Origin: Neurospora tetrasperma FGSC 2508
Taxonomy: Eukaryota > Ascomycota > Sordariomycetes > Sordariales > Sordariaceae
Length of the DNA stretch: 64,000 nucleotides
NCBI RefSeq assembly: GCF_000213175.1
Contig: NW_009799179.1
Coordinates: 7,735,981-7,799,980, forward strand
Direction: 5' to 3'
Part shown: one piece after another, positions 39,003-50,650 of the stretch
Position numbering within the stretch: the first letter of the stretch is position 1
Layout of the letters: each line of letters opens with the position of its first letter
Program-made: the position numbers and the translations under genes
The notes under the pieces: generated by a model
Databases searched by the model: none
What the model saw: the letters and a program-made list of their open reading frames with translations, nothing else
Told to the model about the DNA's origin: nothing

Positions 39003-40276
39003 ATGTCGCCCAGGCCCCTCCTCATCCCATTCTCCAGGTCTCTCCTGCCCGTGGTCCGTTTAAAAGCCAGCTTCGTCCCGCTGCCATCCCTCTCTTCCTG
39101 TCCGTCTCGTCTCTATTCCACATCACCATCCAGACAAACAAACACAATGTCTTCCGATTCTCCCGTCGTTCCCACGGCCTACGAGCCCAAGGACATGAAG
39201 TTCCGCTACCTGGGCAACACCGGTCTCCAGGTTTCGATCTTCTCCCTCGGTGGCTGGCTCACCTACGGTGGTACCCAGAAGGGCGAGATCGTCAAGAAGT
39301 GCCTTCAGACTGCCTGGAACCATGGCATTGTACGTCTTGATCCTACGTCCGTCCAGCTCACCAAAAGACACCAAACTAACCGCGTCTTCAACAGCAAACC
39401 TTTGACACCGCTGAGGTATATGCGAACGGAGCTTCCGAGGTCGAAATGGGTCAGGCACTCAAGGAGCTCGGCTGGCCCCGTGACGAGTACGTCTTGACCA
39501 CCAAGGTCTTCTTTGGCACCGGTCGCAAGGAGCCCAACACTCGCGGTCTCAGCCGCAAGCACATCGTTGAGGGTCTCAAGGCCTCGGTCAACCGTCTCCA
39601 GACCCCTTACGTCGATGTCGTCTTCGCCCACCGTCCCGACGCTGCCACCCCCATGCTGGAGATCGTCGAGGCCTTCACCCAGGTCATCCGCAACCTCAAC
39701 CTCGCCTACTACTGGGGCACCTCTGAGTGGAGCGCCGTCCAGATCAAGGAGGCCATCCACCTCGCCGACAAGCACAACCTGATCGCCCCCGTCGTCGAGC
39801 AGCCCCAGTACAACGCCTTCCACCGCGAGCGTTTTGAGAACGAGTACGCTCCCCTCTTCAAGGAGCACGGCTACGGCACCACCATCTGGTCTCCTCTCGC
39901 CAGTGGCTTGCTCACCGGCAAGTACAACGACGGCATTCCCGAGGACTCTCGCTTTGCCACCAACAAGGCCTTCTTCGAGAACACCATCAAGAGCCTGCAG
40001 TCTGAGGAGGGTCAGGCCAAGATCGAGAAGGTCCGCAAGTTGACCAAGATCGCCGAGCGCCTCGGTGCCACCGTCACTCACCTTGCTCTTGCCTGGGCTG
40101 CCAAGAACCCCAACGTCAGCACTGTCATTCTCGGTGCTACCAAGGTTGAGCAGATTGAGGACAACCTCAAGGCTCTGCCCCTTATCGACAAGCTCACTCC
40201 TGAAATCATGGAGGAGATTGAGTCTGTTCTTGACAACAAGCCCACGCCTCCTGCCACCTACGGCCGTGACAGGTAA
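39003..40276 (+). CDS. Aldo-keto reductase, Kv-channel beta-subunit type
   Basis: Two exons, 39,003-39,329 and 39,395-40,276, with a 65-nt intron (GTACGT..CAG, branch CTAAC near 39,375), give 402 aa. From [13 protein letters not shown] onward this is an AKR barrel of the voltage-gated potassium channel beta/AKR6 type. The catalytic tetrad is visible: Asp113 and Tyr118 ([11 protein letters not shown]), Lys146 (VLTTKVFFG) and His188 (FAHRPD). The C-terminus [14 protein letters not shown] binds the cofactor in the family. It should reduce aldehydes or ketones with NADPH. Two starts are possible. The ATG at 39,147 (MSSDSP) has the better fungal context and gives the usual length of 354 aa. The ATG at 39,003 adds 48 Arg/Ser-rich residues ending [10 protein letters not shown] that resemble a mitochondrial presequence. 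The downstream start is likely the main one. Confidence 0.93.
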
Positions 40277-40781
40277 AGGGCTGGCTGTGTGACGAATGGA
40301 TGAAGTAATGAAATAGAATAATCAAAAAGTTCAACCTCAACTGTCTTTGTTTCATGTATGCTCTCCTGTGTTCTGTGATGTGTGTGCCTCTCTAGAAGCT
40401 ACTGTTAGTCATGTTCGACTCGGGTTGACGCACTGATGGCCAGTTCAGGTCTCTTACCCAGTCGTCATGTGTACTGATGATCGAGAAACTTGATGATGGC
40501 ATGAATAAAAAGTGTCACATCCCTCTAAAACGAACAGTCACCTTTAAAGCCCTGCACCGTAAGCCGCATATATCCATAACGTACAACAAGTAACCGAGTA
40601 AAATGGATTCCTGCTAAAGAGACCCTTTGGGGAATGTTTAGCTTCCCTAGGCGCAGGGATTGGGAGCTTCATCACGAGAAATCAATCATATCACTATTCC
40701 AAAGTTGTAATCTTATTTTGTTACCCATTAGAAGAATAGTATCTATTACTCCAAGCTCTTTCTCACCACATAACATCACGA
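40277..40781. other. Convergent 3' region
   Basis: 505 bp between the stops of two convergent genes (reductase + and transferase -). It should hold both 3' UTRs; no gene was seen. Confidence 0.6.
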
Positions 40782-41627
40782 TCAGATATCATCCCTCGCC
40801 CAAGGCTTCACGCCCTCCAACAACTTCTCATTCGCCTCCTTATCCCCCGTAGCCTCCAACAACTTATCGAACCCTTCCGCGTCCGCATACTTCATAAACA
40901 GCAAAAACCCCGCCCACACAAAATCCGCATACGACACCTTGTCTCCCTCAAAGAATGGTCCTCCCGCAGAGGTTTGTCCCTTCTTCAACAAAGCCGTAAC
41001 CTCGCTCAACTCCTCCCGGATCTTCTCATAAGCTTGGACCCCGCCCTGCGTCTTCTCCAGCTCCTCAATCGACATCCCAAACGCCGCCTCCCGCGTGCTC
41101 TTAAAGTACGGCTGGCTCTTGGGGCCGAGAATGTTCTTGACGGCGCCAGGCACAAAGACACCGACCAGTTTGCCCATCATGCCGGGCATGAGGGACTCGA
41201 GCTTGGCGAGGGCGGGGGTGTCCAGGTGCAGAGAAGGGTACTGGGGCGCAGGGTAGCGCTCCTCGAGCGCCACGGCGATAGGCTTGGAGTCCATCATGTA
41301 GGTGCCGTCGGGGAAGCGGATGGCGGGGATGGTGTAGGAGCTCGTGGAGGGCTCGGGGGCGGTGGGCGGGAGGTGCGGGGAGAGAGTGGGTCGGATGTCG
41401 GGGTATTCGAGCCATTGGGTGTGGTAGGGGAGGGACTTGTAGTTGAGAGCGAAGCGGGCTGGTGTAGGAGGGAATATGTTAGTGAGCTGTTTGGGAGAGA
41501 AAATGGGGGGGATGGATGGATGGATGGATGGGACGGTATTGTTCTTACTCTTCCAAGGGTTGAGAGTCCATGTGCGACCATCCTTGCTGGGGATGTCGAA
41601 GAAGGTGATTTGGTCTTGGTTGGCCAT
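40782..41627 (-). CDS. Glutathione S-transferase-like protein
   Basis: Two exons, 41,627-41,549 and 41,458-40,782, around a 90-nt intron (GTAAGA..CAG, CTAAC branch), give 251 aa. Splicing restores NPWKTRFALNYKSLPY, a hallmark of the N-terminal thioredoxin-like domain in fungal GSTs of the LigE/etherase-like group. Arg/Pro and Asp83-Ser84 (IPAIRFPDG, YMMDSKPIA) form the glutathione-binding turn. The C-terminal helical domain includes GGPFFEGDKVSYADFVWAG, with the conserved Asp of the N-capping box. No targeting signal is visible, so it is probably cytosolic. Likely substrates are small electrophiles; the exact class is not certain. The intron holds a short GATG microsatellite. The gene converges on the aldo-keto reductase, another detoxification-type enzyme, but nothing shows shared regulation. 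Confidence 0.9.
   Translation of the reverse strand: MANQDQITFFDIPSKDGRTWTLNPWKSKNNTVPSIHPSIPPIFSPKQLTNIFPPTPARFALNYKSLPYHTQWLEYPDIRPTLSPHLPPTAPEPSTSSYTIPAIRFPDGTYMMDSKPIAVALEERYPAPQYPSLHLDTPALAKLESLMPGMMGKLVGVFVPGAVKNILGPKSQPYFKSTREAAFGMSIEELEKTQGGVQAYEKIREELSEVTALLKKGQTSAGGPFFEGDKVSYADFVWAGFLLFMKYADAEGFDKLLEATGDKEANEKLLEGVKPWARDDI
41511..41530. repeat. GATG microsatellite inside the GST intron
   Basis: Five perfect tandem GATG units lie within the 90-nt intron. Length changes here would alter intron size without touching the protein. Confidence 0.9.
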
Positions 41628-43067
41628 GGTGACTTGAGCTTGAAATTGCTTTTGAGATGTGTTTGACTTTGCTTGGTGATGATGAGACAGACTGAGACTT
41701 CGGTGGTGTTGGGGTCGCTGCTTGTATTTATGTCATTCGGGAACTAAGCCGAGGAGCGGGTCTACCATACAATCCACTCACTTGGTATTCACACAGCCGA
41801 GCCCACAGTTCCATAGGTCGATCGGATGTTACACAGAGATGACAAATCACTAATCATAAAATGCCCTGTAGAGGTAACTTTACCGATTATAGTAAGGTAC
41901 CTTGGGGAAGGGAGACTTAGGGCGATTCTGACGGTTTTTTTAGCCAGAATAAGAGGTCTTTTGTGCGGGTGTTCGATTCCGTTCCTTCTGTCAACTCTTT
42001 CTCTTCCTGAAACCAAGCGATTTCAAGCCAATCATATCGCGTAGATAGACGTGTCCTGCTTGAAAACTCCCCAGTCACCCGCTAGTAAAAAAAGAATATG
42101 GGGCGCGTCCCGCGCCGACAAGCTTCTAATAATTGATGTATAGTAAGTATTCACAATTGTTAAAGTTGGTTGGAACGTAAAAGCTGACACCTTCGCATTG
42201 AAACATCAAAGTGACGCTGAGGATTTCGGATATTCACGTATGTTGCAGCCGAAGTGGTACAGTGATGCCCCACGATGACAGGGAGCGGGGAAGGTACCAC
42301 GGTACGATGTTTAGTGGACCCCAACGTCGATCAAAGGGCGCGCCCAGGTCTCAACAAATCCGCCCATGTACAATGTACATAGATAGTACAGCGACACATA
42401 CTTCTGATACAGAGCTCTGTTTCCGACTCTTCACTCACATCTTACTCTGCCCGAATTGTCCAATGGTCCAATCCTCGTCGCTGTTTGCTTGGACTTCGAG
42501 TGACGTCCCCCGAATGCGAACCGAGCGGACCAGCCTCAAGGGAGTTATTCCACAACGGCGAACAACAACCGCTGGACTCATTGTTGACACTCGTCCATCA
42601 CTCTTCTGTTTCGACGTTAATTGCGCATTGGTTTCATTCTTCATGGTAGGAGATTGGAAGAGAATCCCTCAGGTGTTTATTAAACAATTCTCCCCACATT
42701 CGGGCGATCCGTGGAGTGTCATTCTCAAGTGACAATGTTGAGTAATCAACGTAAACTATATTCCTTGCGATGGCAATGAGGACTCTCACCCCCAAGTAAC
42801 TTCCCAACTTCCTCATATGCTTGAGACCCTGGCGGTAGGCATGGGAATCATGATAACTAATCCGATGTCCAGTTGTCCATATTCGAGACAACGCTCCGTT
42901 TCCATACCACCCCAATTCCCTGATATCGAACGCATCACTCCAACTGATAACTAACAGAACCTGTGATGTCCAGTCATGAGGTGTCCCCAAGACATGACAA
43001 ATAAAACGACCACCTACAGCAGATTCTCATCATACCACCTTGCTCCCTTTCCTTCAAAGACCTAAGC
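41628..43067. other. Intergenic region, no supported gene
   Basis: 1.4 kb between the GST start and the stop of the BTB-like gene. Longer open frames (for example on + from 42,211 and on - from 42,990) overlap each other and show no domain or splice context. The right part is probably the 3' region of the BTB-like gene and the left part the GST promoter. Confidence 0.5.
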
Positions 43068-44922
43068 TCATTTCCAATCTTGAATCGAAAACCCCATCAT
43101 TCCTCCCCGCTTCTTGAGCTCCTCAACGTCAAACGGAATCATCTTCACCTCCCCCATAATCAGTTCATCCAGCCTAATCCACTTATCATCCCCAAACGGA
43201 TCGCACGCCCTATGTCCCTTTAGGGTATGCGTAATTACCACCTGTTCAGTCGCCGTCTTCCCAATCTTCTTGATCCGCCTGTATAGATGACTCGGGCTGC
43301 AAGTCAAGTCCATCGTGGCCCATCCTTCCTGGCGCAGTACACGTTGTAGAGCTCCGAGCATACTAGCGTCGCAATTTACCGCGTGGGTGACTCTCCCTGG
43401 AGGCCTGCGGGAGACGCATAACTGTCGAGGGGTGTCGTCTGGCGGGATCTCAATAGGCTGTCTGGGATTTCTGGGATCGTGACTTTTAGCTCTATAATTT
43501 TGTTCTTCGTCATCGTCACTGGGGTCGCGTGGAGGGAGGACTGGAGGGGAGGATGTGAGACGCTCGATTACTTGCTCGACTTCGAAGAGGAGCCGGTTCA
43601 TGACGCGCTGTCGGCAAATTGTGATGTCTCCTAATTTCAATATTGTGTTAGCAAGGCACGCGAGAATCCCATCGTAGGAGCGCCTCGTCAAGAGGTTAAT
43701 GAGATATATGAATCAATCATCATCAACATCAACGTGGTGTTGCCATGAATCATTGAATCATGCTTAGGAAAATAACCAGTAATCAGGAAGGGGAGGTAGA
43801 CATACTAAGCAATCCCAAATGCACCAACGGAGCCCACTGCGTGTACTCATCCTTCCCTTCCTGGGCTCCGTATCCCAGCAGCTGACCGTCCTTATTGATC
43901 CTTGCTGTCTTGACCATACAGCGAATAGTGTGCCTTATCATCTTGAGGTGACCCAACTCATAGACTATCCAGAGCTGCTTTGCCACCTCGCCATGGCGGA
44001 GGGGGTTTTCGTGATAGATCCTCTTGAGCCAGGGAACCGCAACCGATTGGAGGCTCAATGTCATTCCGTAGCGATGGGTAAACATTAAGAGGTCGTAAAA
44101 AAGCTGGACACTCTTGAAGCTCTTCTCAACCCTATTGAGGAACCCGTGGATGACGAGTAGGAACGTTTTGCACACTCTATCCTCTACGTCTGGGATAAAG
44201 AGAGTCGGAAGGGAGGACCTATTCTCCTCGGGCGGTATCACGAAGGCGGCAGGAGAGCGCAGAGGACTTGGTGTCGGGGGCGGTGGGGGCTGTTGATTGA
44301 CCTGGCTGTGCCTCTCGGGCATGATAATTGCGGCGAGAACTGGGGAGGAGCGAAGGATGGCGGCAGTACTGGCGAGGAATCTCTGGCGTTGTGGGCCACC
44401 GGACCCGACAATAATGTTGCCATTGGGGTCGATCACCTCGAGCACATCGTCTTCGTGATGCGGAACGGGAGGTGCAATCGGCGGGGGTGGTGGACCTTGC
44501 GCTGGTGAACAAGCTTGCTCCCGGGGAGGAGAGCTCGGTGCTAGCAGACCGTCGTAGATAGTGTCGATTGATGGAAGTCGAAAGGTGGGAGACGGCCGAG
44601 GAGGGATGGGTGGTACTCCTGGTTTGTACATGGTGGGTGCTGATGGCGGCGGTGCCTCCTCCATGTCGACTGCGGACTCGTATGGTGTATGCGGTGCAGG
44701 CTCTGCCGGCGGCGGCGATCTGGACAATATCTGACGTGCCAGGTTCGCGCATTGCTGGATATGGTTGCCAGGACTAGATGATTGATTGTTGGCACCCTTA
44801 AAGCCTTCGGCTTCCAACCATGCGTCAAAATCCCCGTCATCGTAGCCCATGTCGTAATCGCCATCGGAGTCGTAGCCGTCCCTGGCGGCGGGCGGGGCAT
44901 TGGGATCGACCATTTCCGCCAT
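43068..44922 (-). CDS. BTB/POZ-like domain protein
   Basis: Two exons, 44,922-43,806 and 43,630-43,068, with a 175-nt intron (GTATGT..TAG, GCTAAC branch 18 nt before the acceptor), give 559 aa. The upstream part of the open frame has no ATG before 44,922 (MAEMVDPN). Residues 16-37 are acidic (YDSDGDYDMGYDDGDFD). Residues about 70-155 are Pro-rich. From about 158 the pattern VLEVIDPNGNIIVGSG, FLASTAAILRSSPV, FLLVIHGFLNRV and LFYDLLMFTHRYGM resembles fungal BTB proteins. In these the domain mediates dimerisation, often within ubiquitin-ligase or transcription complexes. The second exon carries the helical continuation and a region with HLYRRIKKIGKTATEQ. The link between exons rests on frame and splice signals. 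Function is unknown beyond the domain. Confidence 0.75.
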
Positions 44923-47900
44923 GATTGCTGTTGCTTGAAGATTTGCTGGAGCTGGAGGAAGAAGGTGCGAATAATAAGAGAAGAGAAATGAGTGTGTAAG
45001 GCCGTTCTTGCCTAGTGGGTTGTGGAAGAGGTTGTTCGTGGCAGAAGGAAAGTTTGGAGGGCGGGGGTGATCACTCTGGCAAGAGCGGGTCAATTTCTGG
45101 ACTTCGTTTTCGTGGCCAGCGCCGGTTGTGCAAAATTCACTGACTGTACTGGCTAAGTGTCTGTCAGATTAGGATGATATCCAGACGTGTAGAGAACCCC
45201 CCAAGCTGCACAGGTCAAGAGATTGTTGTTTAAAAAAAAAATTTAAACGCGGAGAGACGACCACAACCGTGAAATCCTTGCAGCAGGCAGCAACAAGGTT
45301 CAGGAAATGAGAGTCCATTCACTCGAGCCTTGACGTGTGACTAACCGAAAAATACATCAGACGAAAGGTTAGAAGAAATTAGACTAGCTGGCCCGAGTAA
45401 TGAGAAGGCGGGATCGATAGCTGGTTCAGAGCAACGCGTGCTGGGCGGCTATCTTGGGATGGTGCTTAGAGACGCATGACAAAGAGTCAGTATGATAAAC
45501 ATAGAGAGTTCCGTCACTTCTTTGGAGAAATTAGCAGTCTATACTATGCGAAGTTAAGACTATAACGTAGTGGTATTAATATTGGTCGGCTCTCTTTGCC
45601 CCAGACACCATGACAACGCAAGTATATAATCCTACTATAAAGGATGCAAACCTGCAGAACCAAGAATTACATCCGGTCTACTCAACATTGACATAACATG
45701 GGAAGGGAAGGGCATGAGAAGGATATATGGACGTTGAGTGAATATCCAAGGAGCTTATTGGCTATGGGTATAGGTACATGTTTCACGGCGCGACAATATG
45801 GAACTCCCATTTACAAAGTACGTTCAAACTTCATTTATTACTATCGCGTATTGGTTATTTCCCGTCGATGGTGACGTGGTAAGAAGAGAAAGGAGTTAGA
45901 GGTGGAAGGAGTTATGTCGTTAGTGATAGCCTCATTCTGGGAATTGGGGGTCGATGTGTTGGTATCCACCAGCTGCTGTGAGCTGCTAGTGTCGTCTACG
46001 GCTCCATGGACTGGCGAGGTGGCCAATGTATATGATGGTGCTGATGATGCTGACTGTGTGCCGAATAGCACAAAAACAAATGATCCGGATGATAGATGTC
46101 GACCACATGACTGCGGCATCATACACCAGGTGATAATGAAGTTAGTATAGGATCTCCAGACCACTCAATTACTCATTGCCTCTCAAGTATCTATAGAGAG
46201 TCACCAAAGGTCTTTGAGCCGAATGATGAAAGACGTCACGATGTCTAAACAACCAAACACAGGAAAAGGACGCATAGGTATATATCACAAGTTCAAAGAC
46301 AGGCAGCATCAACTGAAGTATGGTTCACATATGCAGTCACCCCATGCGACCATCAATGAGATCCAGATCTGAATCGAGATCAATATAAGCTGTAAGCGTG
46401 GATTACAAAAACAGTACAATAAGAAGAGGAGGGTATTCGTTCGTCCACAGATGTCCAGAAACCATGTATCGTCCGGTTCCCATGTCCATAACAGAACATA
46501 GCGAGAAAACATTTTCATCCTTTTATCCCCCAAAAGTGTTGCGAAAGCAAAAAAGCAACAAAACAAACCGTGATGATGCCAATAGGCCAAGCAAAGAATA
46601 AAAGAAAACCGCGCGATAATATCCAATCCAATTATACAACATGCCAGAGACACAACCCAGCCCAACACCTGCGCTACCTCGAAATCCTGTAAGCCCTGTG
46701 ATGGTATGATATGATAATGAGGAGATGCAAAGCCAGACAAACATACGCACCGAAAACGGAAACGCAAACAAAAACAATAATAGCACAGGGGGAAAGGAAA
46801 ATGAAATCCCCAAAATAAACCAAACCCATCATGTGAGTGCCAGGTCGCACACAATTGACTACAGCAAGTCCAGTGACCTCTCGACCTTTCGACCGACCGA
46901 AACTTGTGACCTCTCACGACAGTAGTGACCTGTCAACAAACACCCTATCGGGATCTCAGCCGCGGTCTCGGCAGCGTCTTGGCAAGAAAGGCACTGCCCC
47001 AAGCCATCAAAAAGCGTTGACGGTGTGATAGATACTTGTAATTGTGTAAATATCACCCGTCGTCCTCCCAGGTAATCCCAATTTATTCCTCCGACTGTCT
47101 CTCAAGGTCTCGGCCGCCTTGGAATTCCTTCCAAGGTGCCACAGTATGTATGTAACGCGTATCATCCATCCGAGATCCGGTTGGCCGGTCCCAGGAAATA
47201 AGGGATGCAAGTGATGATCCAACGGTGAAGGAGGCCAAGGGCGCCAAGGGGGACCAAGGTATCTCAGATTGCCTTGGCAAAAAGGGCCAAGACCATGTTT
47301 CTCGCTTCGTTGATCGTTCGCTTCGATTCCGATAGTTTGGTCTGTTCTGTTTTGCTTCGTTCCCGCATTCTTCTTTCTGATCATCTCGTTCTTCGACGAC
47401 TCCCGCCGTGTTTCACACACCTTCCGAGAGAGGGGAGAGCTTGTGCCATTTGCCAAGCTGTCAATGCAACGTGATCAGCACGCACGAGAACCAAACACCC
47501 GAAAAGCCAAGACCGTTTCCTTCCCGGCCGATACCAAGCCTCTTGGCACATGTGCCGCATAACGTTCTTCCCATTTGCTTGCCGGTCGCTGTTGGTTTGA
47601 ACCAGTCGTTGGGCAATGCCCACCTCCATCCATCCCTGTGTCTTTTGTTGATGATAGTCCCCCTTCCCGCTCCTTCGTCATTGGAAAGGAGAAATTGTGC
47701 CGCGGCTTGGCTGGCACAGAATGGCACGTTGCTGTAGAGCCCAGGACCCGAAAACCAAGTTGTTGGGCCCGCGTGCCGTGTTAATATGTAGGACTCGCTT
47801 CATTCAATTTTTTTCAGCCCTGGGATGGTTTGCCGATATTTGTATAGGGTGGTTGGTGAGTCGGCGGCCTCCATTTTCCCCTTTTCGGTATGTTTCCCGG

Positions 47901-48087
47901 CACCGATAAGCCTTATTCGTTTCTCTGTTCGCCGATCGTTTTGATAACAGGCCGTCGGGTACCTGTGAATTGGGTGTGGGATGTCGATAAATTGAAAGTT
48001 TATCGTCCATATCTGATAAATATTGTCGACTTTTAACACTGAAATGATGATAGACTGCTAAAGTTATAGCACTTGAGGGGACTGATT
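44923..48087. other. Long intergenic region, no supported gene
   Basis: 3.2 kb without a convincing gene. The longest frame (202 codons on the minus strand, 46,917-46,309) is Phe/Cys/Trp-rich, lacks domains and looks like a chance reading of AT-biased pyrimidine tracts. The right end should hold the 3' UTR of the gene at 48,088, and the left end the promoter of the BTB-like gene. Confidence 0.5.
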
Positions 48088-48824
48088 TCAAGATGAGACC
48101 CGTCGAGCCCATGAGCGGCTCAACCGCATCAAGAAGCGGTTGCTGGACTTCTTGCGTACCTTCAGGTCGTCGTCCGCGCTGTCGAGCGAGAGGCTGCGCG
48201 CCTTATTCAGAGGAATTTCAGTTGTCTTTGCATTCTTCATGTCCGTATGCCTTCTGGTTACGGTCTCGTTATCTGATTCCGATCGTTGAAGGGACTGCCT
48301 CTTAACTTGCTTGCTGGCGGGCAGGTTGGGAGCGGAGATGGGGTCGGGGGTAGTCTCGACGGCATGTCTTGTCAAGAAAGCATCACCCTTTGGTGTTGGT
48401 GCCCTGCTCCTGTTCTCGCCATCGCTGGGATTGTTGGGGCACTTCATGAAAGCAAACGGGAACGGGATCTCGTCACCGACTGCTCAAGGGATTAGTTATG
48501 CCTCAGCCAGAGAAGGTGGATGCACTTACCGAGCTTGCACCATAGCCTCAAGTCAACCGTGTACTTGAAAAAATCGTTGGATACTGTAGTGAGCTGATTC
48601 TGGGCCAGCCAGATAACCGTCCACTCCTCGGCCTCCTTGATCGCCTGCGCCTTCTTGCCGGGAATGAGGAGCTGAATGTCCTTGCTGGCCGCGAAGTTGA
48701 GGACAAACTGTCGTCGCGAATACTCGGCCGCCGTCAAAGCCTTTCGAACCTCCATCTGGTCGATATCCTGCTGGGAAGTTCCTCGACGCTTTTCCCTTAC
48801 TGCCATGTTCGCCGCTGAAGTCAT
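48088..48824 (-). CDS. Uncharacterised protein with basic C-terminal tail
   Basis: Two exons, 48,824-48,530 and 48,479-48,088, around a 50-nt intron (GTAAGT..CAG with an AACTAAT branch site), give 228 aa. The frame closes exactly and the joint reads LWCKLVGDEIPFPFAF. Residues about 15-125 look folded (QQDIDQMEVRKALTAAEYSR, IQLLIPGKKAQAIKEAEEW, TVIWLAQNQLTTVSNDFF). The rest is low-complexity and charged, with possible phospho-sites (SLSLDSADDD) and a basic end (KVRKKSSNRFLMRLSRSWAR). No signal peptide or membrane segment is seen. I do not recognise the family; it may be a fungal-specific regulator. The 50-nt intron is near the lower size limit. An in-frame ATG at codon 7 is an alternative start. 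Confidence 0.72.
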
Positions 48825-50579
48825 GATGATGTGTAAGAAACAAAACCCAGAGAAGTGACGTATATGGTATGGAGTTTGTCTTGGGAACTTGCTGTCAAGG
48901 AAGCGTCGCTCTGGTGGTAGCGAGAAAGGAGTGTCCTGTGGGAAACCCCTTTGGATGGCTGGCAGCTCCCTCCGGGCCTCTTTGTAATGTTGAAAAGAGG
49001 AAGATGGTAGTTGAAGAGACGACGGCGTCTAATTGTGTAACAGGAGACAAGACAATAGAAGATTAGGCCGGACTTTGGTTGACAATCAATATACCGGTGT
49101 CGATCCGATGGTGAACACTGCAGAGACCCGCGGCAGATATGTGTGATGATAGGGCAGTGTAGCAACAGCTAAGCTGACAGGAGTCTCGGTGGAATGATCA
49201 GTGAGACCATAATAGGATCACACAGAGAGGTCTCAAGAAAGGAATCGATCCGGGAGGTTCGGGACAGGGGATCCTTTAAGTACAGATAACGTACTCGAGC
49301 GGCAAGGGGGATGAGAGGACCTGACTGGGGAGGACTGAGGAGGAGCCAGCTGGCAGGGTTCCGTTGTAGGATCCCAGGGATCCCAGGAATTTCCCAGGAT
49401 GGCGGCCAGGTTTGCGTTTGACGGGGCCTGACGAGAGCCAAGCAGTGCGTTCTCGAATGCGGGAGCTTGGAAAAGGAGTCAAACAAAGTGAGGACCCATT
49501 CGGACCCATGGGTGGCTGCAGAACGAAACCGAAAAAGAAACAAAGTCCGGTCTTCTCTTCTCCCATGCTGGGTCATCACAAGATTCAGAGTGGAAGCGTA
49601 CCATCAAGTCGGGTCGCTTGGCTAGGTAGGTATTTGCTCGTCTTTGGACATCGATGTCGCTACAAGGTAAGGTGAGTAAGCGGGACCCGACGTGTCAGTG
49701 AGCGCCCGAAGCTGCCAAGACGCGCCGTGTCTGGCCATGATGCTGCGTGGAACTCGGGCGTGGAGATGTCTCCGGAATGTGCTTGGCATGATGTTGTTGA
49801 ACGACGGACGATGCTTCAGGGACAGCGACAGTCAAGTCAGGTGGAGCAGATGACGGGACATGGTCGATGCGGGGAAGCTTGCCGGGAGATCTCCATGCGG
49901 TTGAAGTTTGATTTGGACAAGAACTGAAGCGTCGCGTCTTTGCCCGCCCGGCACTCAGTCGACAGGGCAGCGAGGGCAGGGCAGTATTACAGTATGGGAC
50001 CTCCAATTCGCACATCGTCCCTTCCACTTTGGAGATCACCAGAGGTTAGTACTGTAGCAGATAGGCAGCACTGCAGCAGCCTGCCTGCCAGGCCCGCGAC
50101 ACTTGCCTTACCTGTAAACAGGCATTGCAGATGGGCAACCACCATCCACCATCCACCATCCCTCATCAAACTTGTAATAAACGTTCAACAAATCGTTCAC
50201 CATATGACACTCACCCAATTCCCCCCCTCATACGCGTGCACTCAGCCGATTACTAACCCCTTTTTCTTTCCAGCCTCTCAGCTACATACCTAGACCTAGG
50301 TATGTACTCCGCTACACCGCCATGACCGATGACACTTGTTGTTTTGACGGCTCGTATAAAATGAAATTGGGCACGTCCATGCGAACACGTTACGTTGACG
50401 CGCTCGCCGATCGTAAGACGCCGGCACGCTATCTATCTCGGTGGAGAAGCTGAATTGGCCAGAACGGTCCCTGGGCCGGGCCTTGACCGTCCTTTCGTGC
50501 CTCACGGGTCCCTTTTGCATTCCCAGGTTCCCTAACAAGCTTCAACCAGGCCCCTCAGTTCCAAGACCCCGCCAGCAAC
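48825..50579. other. Intergenic region up to transposon copy B
   Basis: 1.75 kb of ordinary-composition DNA without a supported gene. A short tandem CCATCCA/CCACCAT stretch lies near 50,140-50,165. The left part should contain the promoter of the gene ending at 48,824. RIP-type mutation does not spread into this flank. Confidence 0.5.
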
Positions 50580-50581
50580 TG

Positions 50582-50650
50582 TTCCCACACTCAATCGCCT
50601 GTGCAGTCTTGGCGGGGTGTGTGCGTACACACACACACACACACACCGCA
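50582..50650 (+). repeat. Left terminal inverted repeat of copy B
   Basis: 69 bp with the core CTGTGCAGTCTTGGCGGGG, an alternating CA run and the end CACCGCA. It has the subfamily variant AATCGCC, as does its right partner. Confidence 0.92.

Noticed and set aside
41960-41985. GTGTTCGATTCCG resembling a tRNA T-arm
   Set aside because: No D-arm, anticodon arm or acceptor stem in the right positions.
46309-46917. 202-codon minus-strand frame rich in Phe, Cys and Trp
   Set aside because: No domain, unusual composition, overlaps other frames and lies in AT/pyrimidine-biased DNA; likely spurious.
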